A stretch of DNA of 15,578 bases from Acidimicrobiia bacterium (GTDB lineage: Bacteria; Actinomycetota; Acidimicrobiia; Spongiisociales; JAHEDJ01), in NCBI GenBank assembly GCA_030598025.1, contig JAUVQS010000020.1, positions 1-15,578 of the forward strand, written 5' to 3'. A model generated the notes under the pieces. The model was not told the origin of the DNA and searched no databases. It worked only from the letters and a program-made list of their open reading frames with translations. Within the stretch, counting starts at the first letter, position 1. Each line of letters starts with the position of its first letter. This document shows positions 13,701 through 15,578 of the stretch, piece by piece. Position numbers and translations under genes: made by a program.

Positions 13701-14276
13701 TCAGCTACTCGGGCATCCGACACGCGCAGAGGACATAAGTGTGCAGAAGGCAGACCTCGGAACCTGCCACCCGGCGTCGGTCAACACGGCCCGTCCGGTG
13801 AGGTCCGGATAGGTTGGGTTGTCATTGAAGAGAAGATCGTACAGAAGCGTGGCGGTGTCTCCGTCCACGGTGACTTCCTTCACCGCAACGCCAACGCCGC
13901 CCATGGTTTCACCGGTGAGGAGGTACTGAGCAACGGTGTCTTCGAGGCCGGTCGGGTCATCGATATATGCGGCTTTGGTCTCAAAGTCGGAAACACTGTC
14001 GAAAGCGATTTCGTAAGCGAGAACGATTGCGTCAACGTCTGCGTCCTCCCCTGGAACGATTCCACCGATGGTGGTGGTCGTGGTGGTGGGCGGGGCCGTC
14101 GTCGCCGTTGTGGTGGTGGTCGGCGCCGCGGTTGTGGTGGTAGCCGGGGCAGCGGTGGAGGTGGTCGACTCCGGAGCCGGAACTGTGGTCTCGGCTGCCG
14201 CTTCAGTGTCGGATCCACCACCACAAGCGGCGGCCACTAGAGCGATAACGAATATCAGTGTTGTGAAACGTTGCAA
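13701..14276 (-). CDS. MTB12-like secreted lipoprotein at head of heme operon
   Basis: A 191-residue predicted lipoprotein. It starts at TTG 14276, with GGGAGG five bases upstream and a signal peptide MQRFTTLIFVIALVAAAC right after it; Cys18 is the lipidation site (lipobox AAAC, with Ala rather than Leu at -3). Residues 30-69 are a Thr/Pro/Ala linker. Residues 79-191 resemble the C-terminal domain of mycobacterial MTB12/CFP-2: a helix with AYEIAFDSVSDFETKAAYIDD, strands with VKEVTVDGDTATLLYDLLF, and GWQVPRSAFCTL. Cys178 and Cys188 could form a disulfide outside the cell. The function of MTB12 domains is unknown; they are small secreted alpha/beta domains. Co-transcription with hmuTUV suggests a role near heme capture, which is inference. 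An in-frame start at 14453 would add 59 residues lacking any signal-peptide character and is rejected. Confidence 0.75.
   Translation of the reverse strand: MQRFTTLIFVIALVAAACGGGSDTEAAAETTVPAPESTTSTAAPATTTTAAPTTTTTATTAPPTTTTTTIGGIVPGEDADVDAIVLAYEIAFDSVSDFETKAAYIDDPTGLEDTVAQYLLTGETMGGVGVAVKEVTVDGDTATLLYDLLFNDNPTYPDLTGRAVLTDAGWQVPRSAFCTLMSSARVGCPSS
14070..14189 (-). repeat. Low-complexity DNA encoding a Thr/Pro/Ala linker
   Basis: ACC/ACG/ACA-rich DNA giving runs such as ATTTTAAPTTTTTATTAPP in residues 30-69 of the lipoprotein. It tethers the folded domain away from the membrane and is prone to slippage. The plus-strand reading is poly-Val and is only a shadow. Confidence 0.75.
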
Positions 14277-14280
14277 GGAT

Positions 14281-14287
14281 TCCTCCC
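14281..14287 (-). promoter_or_regulatory. Ribosome binding site deciding the TTG start of the lipoprotein
   Basis: GGGAGGA on the minus strand, with GGGAGG ending five bases before TTG 14276. It places the start directly before the signal peptide. Confidence 0.75.
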
Positions 14288-14293
14288 GATATG

Positions 14294-14307
14294 TCACAGG
14301 ATTGTGA
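14294..14307. promoter_or_regulatory. Candidate operator upstream of the heme operon
   Basis: TCACA-GGAT-TGTGA, a perfect 5-bp inverted repeat with 4-bp spacer, 18-31 bp upstream of the TTG start and within the 157-bp divergent spacer shared with the MFS gene. The position suits a repressor site for the heme operon. The regulator is unknown and such a short palindrome may be chance. Confidence 0.35.
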
Positions 14308-14415
14308 GCCTTGAAACCGTCGACGGCGAGTCGAAACCTGAGGAAACAGCGGATCCATCGACCAGGGCGGTTGCCTCGCAGGCCTTCCCCGGGAAAAGGC
14401 GGAGAAATGGGGCCC

Positions 14416-14424
14416 TGATAGTGT
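14416..14424 (+). promoter_or_regulatory. Candidate extended -10 of the MFS transporter gene
   Basis: TGATAGTGT fits TG-n-TAnnnT and ends nine bases before ATG 14434, so the leader would be zero to a few bases. No -35 or Shine-Dalgarno is visible. Confidence 0.35.
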
Positions 14425-14433
14425 CCTGTCTCA

Positions 14434-15578
14434 ATGACCGACGGGGCTCGCAAGATTCAACGCACCTACCTGGTGCTCACGCTGTTGTCGACGCTCTCGG
14501 CTTCCTTCATCTGGGGCGTCAATACGCTGTTTTTGCTGGACGCAGGGTTGAGCAACACACAAGCATTTGCCGCAAATGCATTCTTCACCGCCGGCCAGGT
14601 CATCTTCGAGATTCCGACCGGCGTGATTGCAGATACCCGCGGGCGACGAACCTCATATCTCCTTGGTGCCGTCACTCTCCTCGTCTCCACACTTCTCTAC
14701 CTGTTCATGTGGCATACGAGCGCTCCGTTCTGGGGTTGGGCGGTGGCCTCTGCCGCGATCGGGCTGGGATTCACGTTTTTCTCCGGGGCAGTGGAAGCCT
14801 GGCTCGTCGATGCCCTCAATTTCAACGGATTCGACGGCGACCTCGAGAGCGTTTTCGCCAGGGGCCAGTCGACGGCGGGCGCCGCCATGCTGATCGGCTC
14901 GGTCGCGGGTGGATTCATCGCCCAGTTGACCAACCTCGGCGTCCCGTACATCCTCCGGGCGATCATGCTGGTGGTCACGCTGGCGACGGCCTACGTCCTC
15001 ATGCGCGACGTGGGCTTCACACCGAGCACCGGCCCGGGCCCCATCGCTGAGACGAAGAAGCTGTTGCGGGCTTCCATTGACTCCGGCCTCCGCAATCCGC
15101 CGATCCGATGGGTGATGATCGCCGCCCCATTCTCGACGGGTGTCGGCCTGTACGCGTTCTACGCAATGCAGCCGTACCTCCTCGAACTGTACGGAGACGA
15201 TCAGGCCTTTGGCATCGCCGGCGTGGCGGCGGCGATTGTGGCCGGAGCACAGATCGTCGGTGGATTGATGGTGCCGGCTGTCAGAAAACTCTTCGCCAGG
15301 CGAACGCATGCGCTTATCAGCGGTGCTGTCATCAGCACTCTCGCACTCGTGCTGATCGCCCTCACCAATAGCTTCTGGGTCGCCATTGGCTTACTCGTGA
15401 TCTGGGCTCTGACGTTCTCGGCGACGACACCCCTACGCCAGGCATATGTGAATGGACTGATTCCCTCCGATCAGAGGGCGACAGTGTTGTCTTTCGATGC
15501 CCTGATGGGTTCTACCGGTGGCGTTGCCGCCCAACCGGCGCTCGGTCGAATCGCAGACGTATGGAGCTACTCGACTTC
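14434..15578 (+). CDS. MFS transporter, C-terminally cut by the window end
   Basis: An open frame from ATG 14434 runs to the right edge without a stop (381 complete codons), starting MTDGARKIQRTYLVLTLLSTL. It encodes a major facilitator superfamily protein with repeated hydrophobic helices. The diagnostic motif A between helices 2 and 3 is G63-VIAD67-TRGRR72, following FFTAGQVIFEIPT. The second half shows WVMIAAPFSTGVGLYAFYAMQPYLL and, near the edge, TTPLRQAYVNGLIPSDQRATVLSFDALMGSTGG, a segment typical of the drug-efflux-like and uncharacterised transporters of this superfamily. Typical length is 400-430 residues, so little is missing. Substrate unknown. It is divergent from the heme operon, with 157 bp between start codons, so a shared regulatory region and a heme- or iron-related export role are possible but unproven. 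Confidence 0.85.
   Translation, partial: MTDGARKIQRTYLVLTLLSTLSASFIWGVNTLFLLDAGLSNTQAFAANAFFTAGQVIFEIPTGVIADTRGRRTSYLLGAVTLLVSTLLYLFMWHTSAPFWGWAVASAAIGLGFTFFSGAVEAWLVDALNFNGFDGDLESVFARGQSTAGAAMLIGSVAGGFIAQLTNLGVPYILRAIMLVVTLATAYVLMRDVGFTPSTGPGPIAETKKLLRASIDSGLRNPPIRWVMIAAPFSTGVGLYAFYAMQPYLLELYGDDQAFGIAGVAAAIVAGAQIVGGLMVPAVRKLFARRTHALISGAVISTLALVLIALTNSFWVAIGLLVIWALTFSATTPLRQAYVNGLIPSDQRATVLSFDALMGSTGGVAAQPALGRIADVWSYST

Noticed and set aside
14068..14307. Plus-strand poly-Val frame opposite the lipoprotein linker
   Set aside because: It is the antisense reading of the Thr codon repeats, with no independent evidence.
14277..14453. Longer start of the MTB12-like lipoprotein
   Set aside because: It would bury the signal peptide 59 residues inside the protein and ignore the GGGAGG site before TTG 14276.

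Overview
The window is chromosomal DNA from a high-GC actinobacterium. Several features point towards Acidimicrobiia: lipoproteins with long Thr/Pro linkers after the lipobox, an MTB12-like secreted domain, a deazaflavin-reductase-like fragment, an AtuA-type protein, frequent GTG/TTG starts, and promoters placed for leaderless transcripts (TAnnCT, six bases, ATG). The class is an inference; there is no rRNA, tRNA, integrase, transposase or CRISPR array.

Layout. Bases 1-832 hold the tail of a CtaG-like cytochrome oxidase assembly factor and a small zinc-ribbon protein. Bases 833-1318 are non-coding and carry copies of a 13-bp CGTCACTGT motif. Bases 1319-3687 (minus) are a two-gene unit: a P-loop NTPase with a degenerate Walker A, coupled to a Uup-like ABC-F ATPase. 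Divergent from it, 3880-5075 (plus) is a cytidylate-kinase-like protein coupled by ATGA to a protein with an Xre/MbcA/ParS-like C-terminal region. A YCII-domain protein follows (5204-5533), convergent with a voltage-gated K+ channel that ends in a zinc ribbon (5547-6353, minus).

Bases 6414-7415 (minus) encode an adenosine/adenine deaminase-family protein with an unusual active-site motif. Only 32 bp away, divergent, is a protein whose start looks like the second half of a deazaflavin-dependent nitroreductase domain. It ends inside the stop codon of a convergent aldo/keto reductase (8059-9060, minus). Upstream of the reductase lies a perfect 21-bp inverted repeat, placed over its predicted leaderless promoter.

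Bases 9134-14276 (minus) form a tightly packed five-gene unit: an MTB12-like lipoprotein, a heme-binding lipoprotein HmuT, permease HmuU, ATPase HmuV and an AtuA-family protein, with gaps or overlaps of +2, -4, -4 and +13 bp. It reads as a heme uptake operon with one extra gene at each end. A divergent MFS transporter (14434 onwards) runs off the window.

No complete new system is obvious. The most unusual items are the 21-bp palindrome, the kinase-like/MbcA-like pair facing a degenerate P-loop NTPase, the truncated nitroreductase-like gene, the deaminase lacking the usual catalytic Glu, and the MTB12-like protein heading the heme operon.
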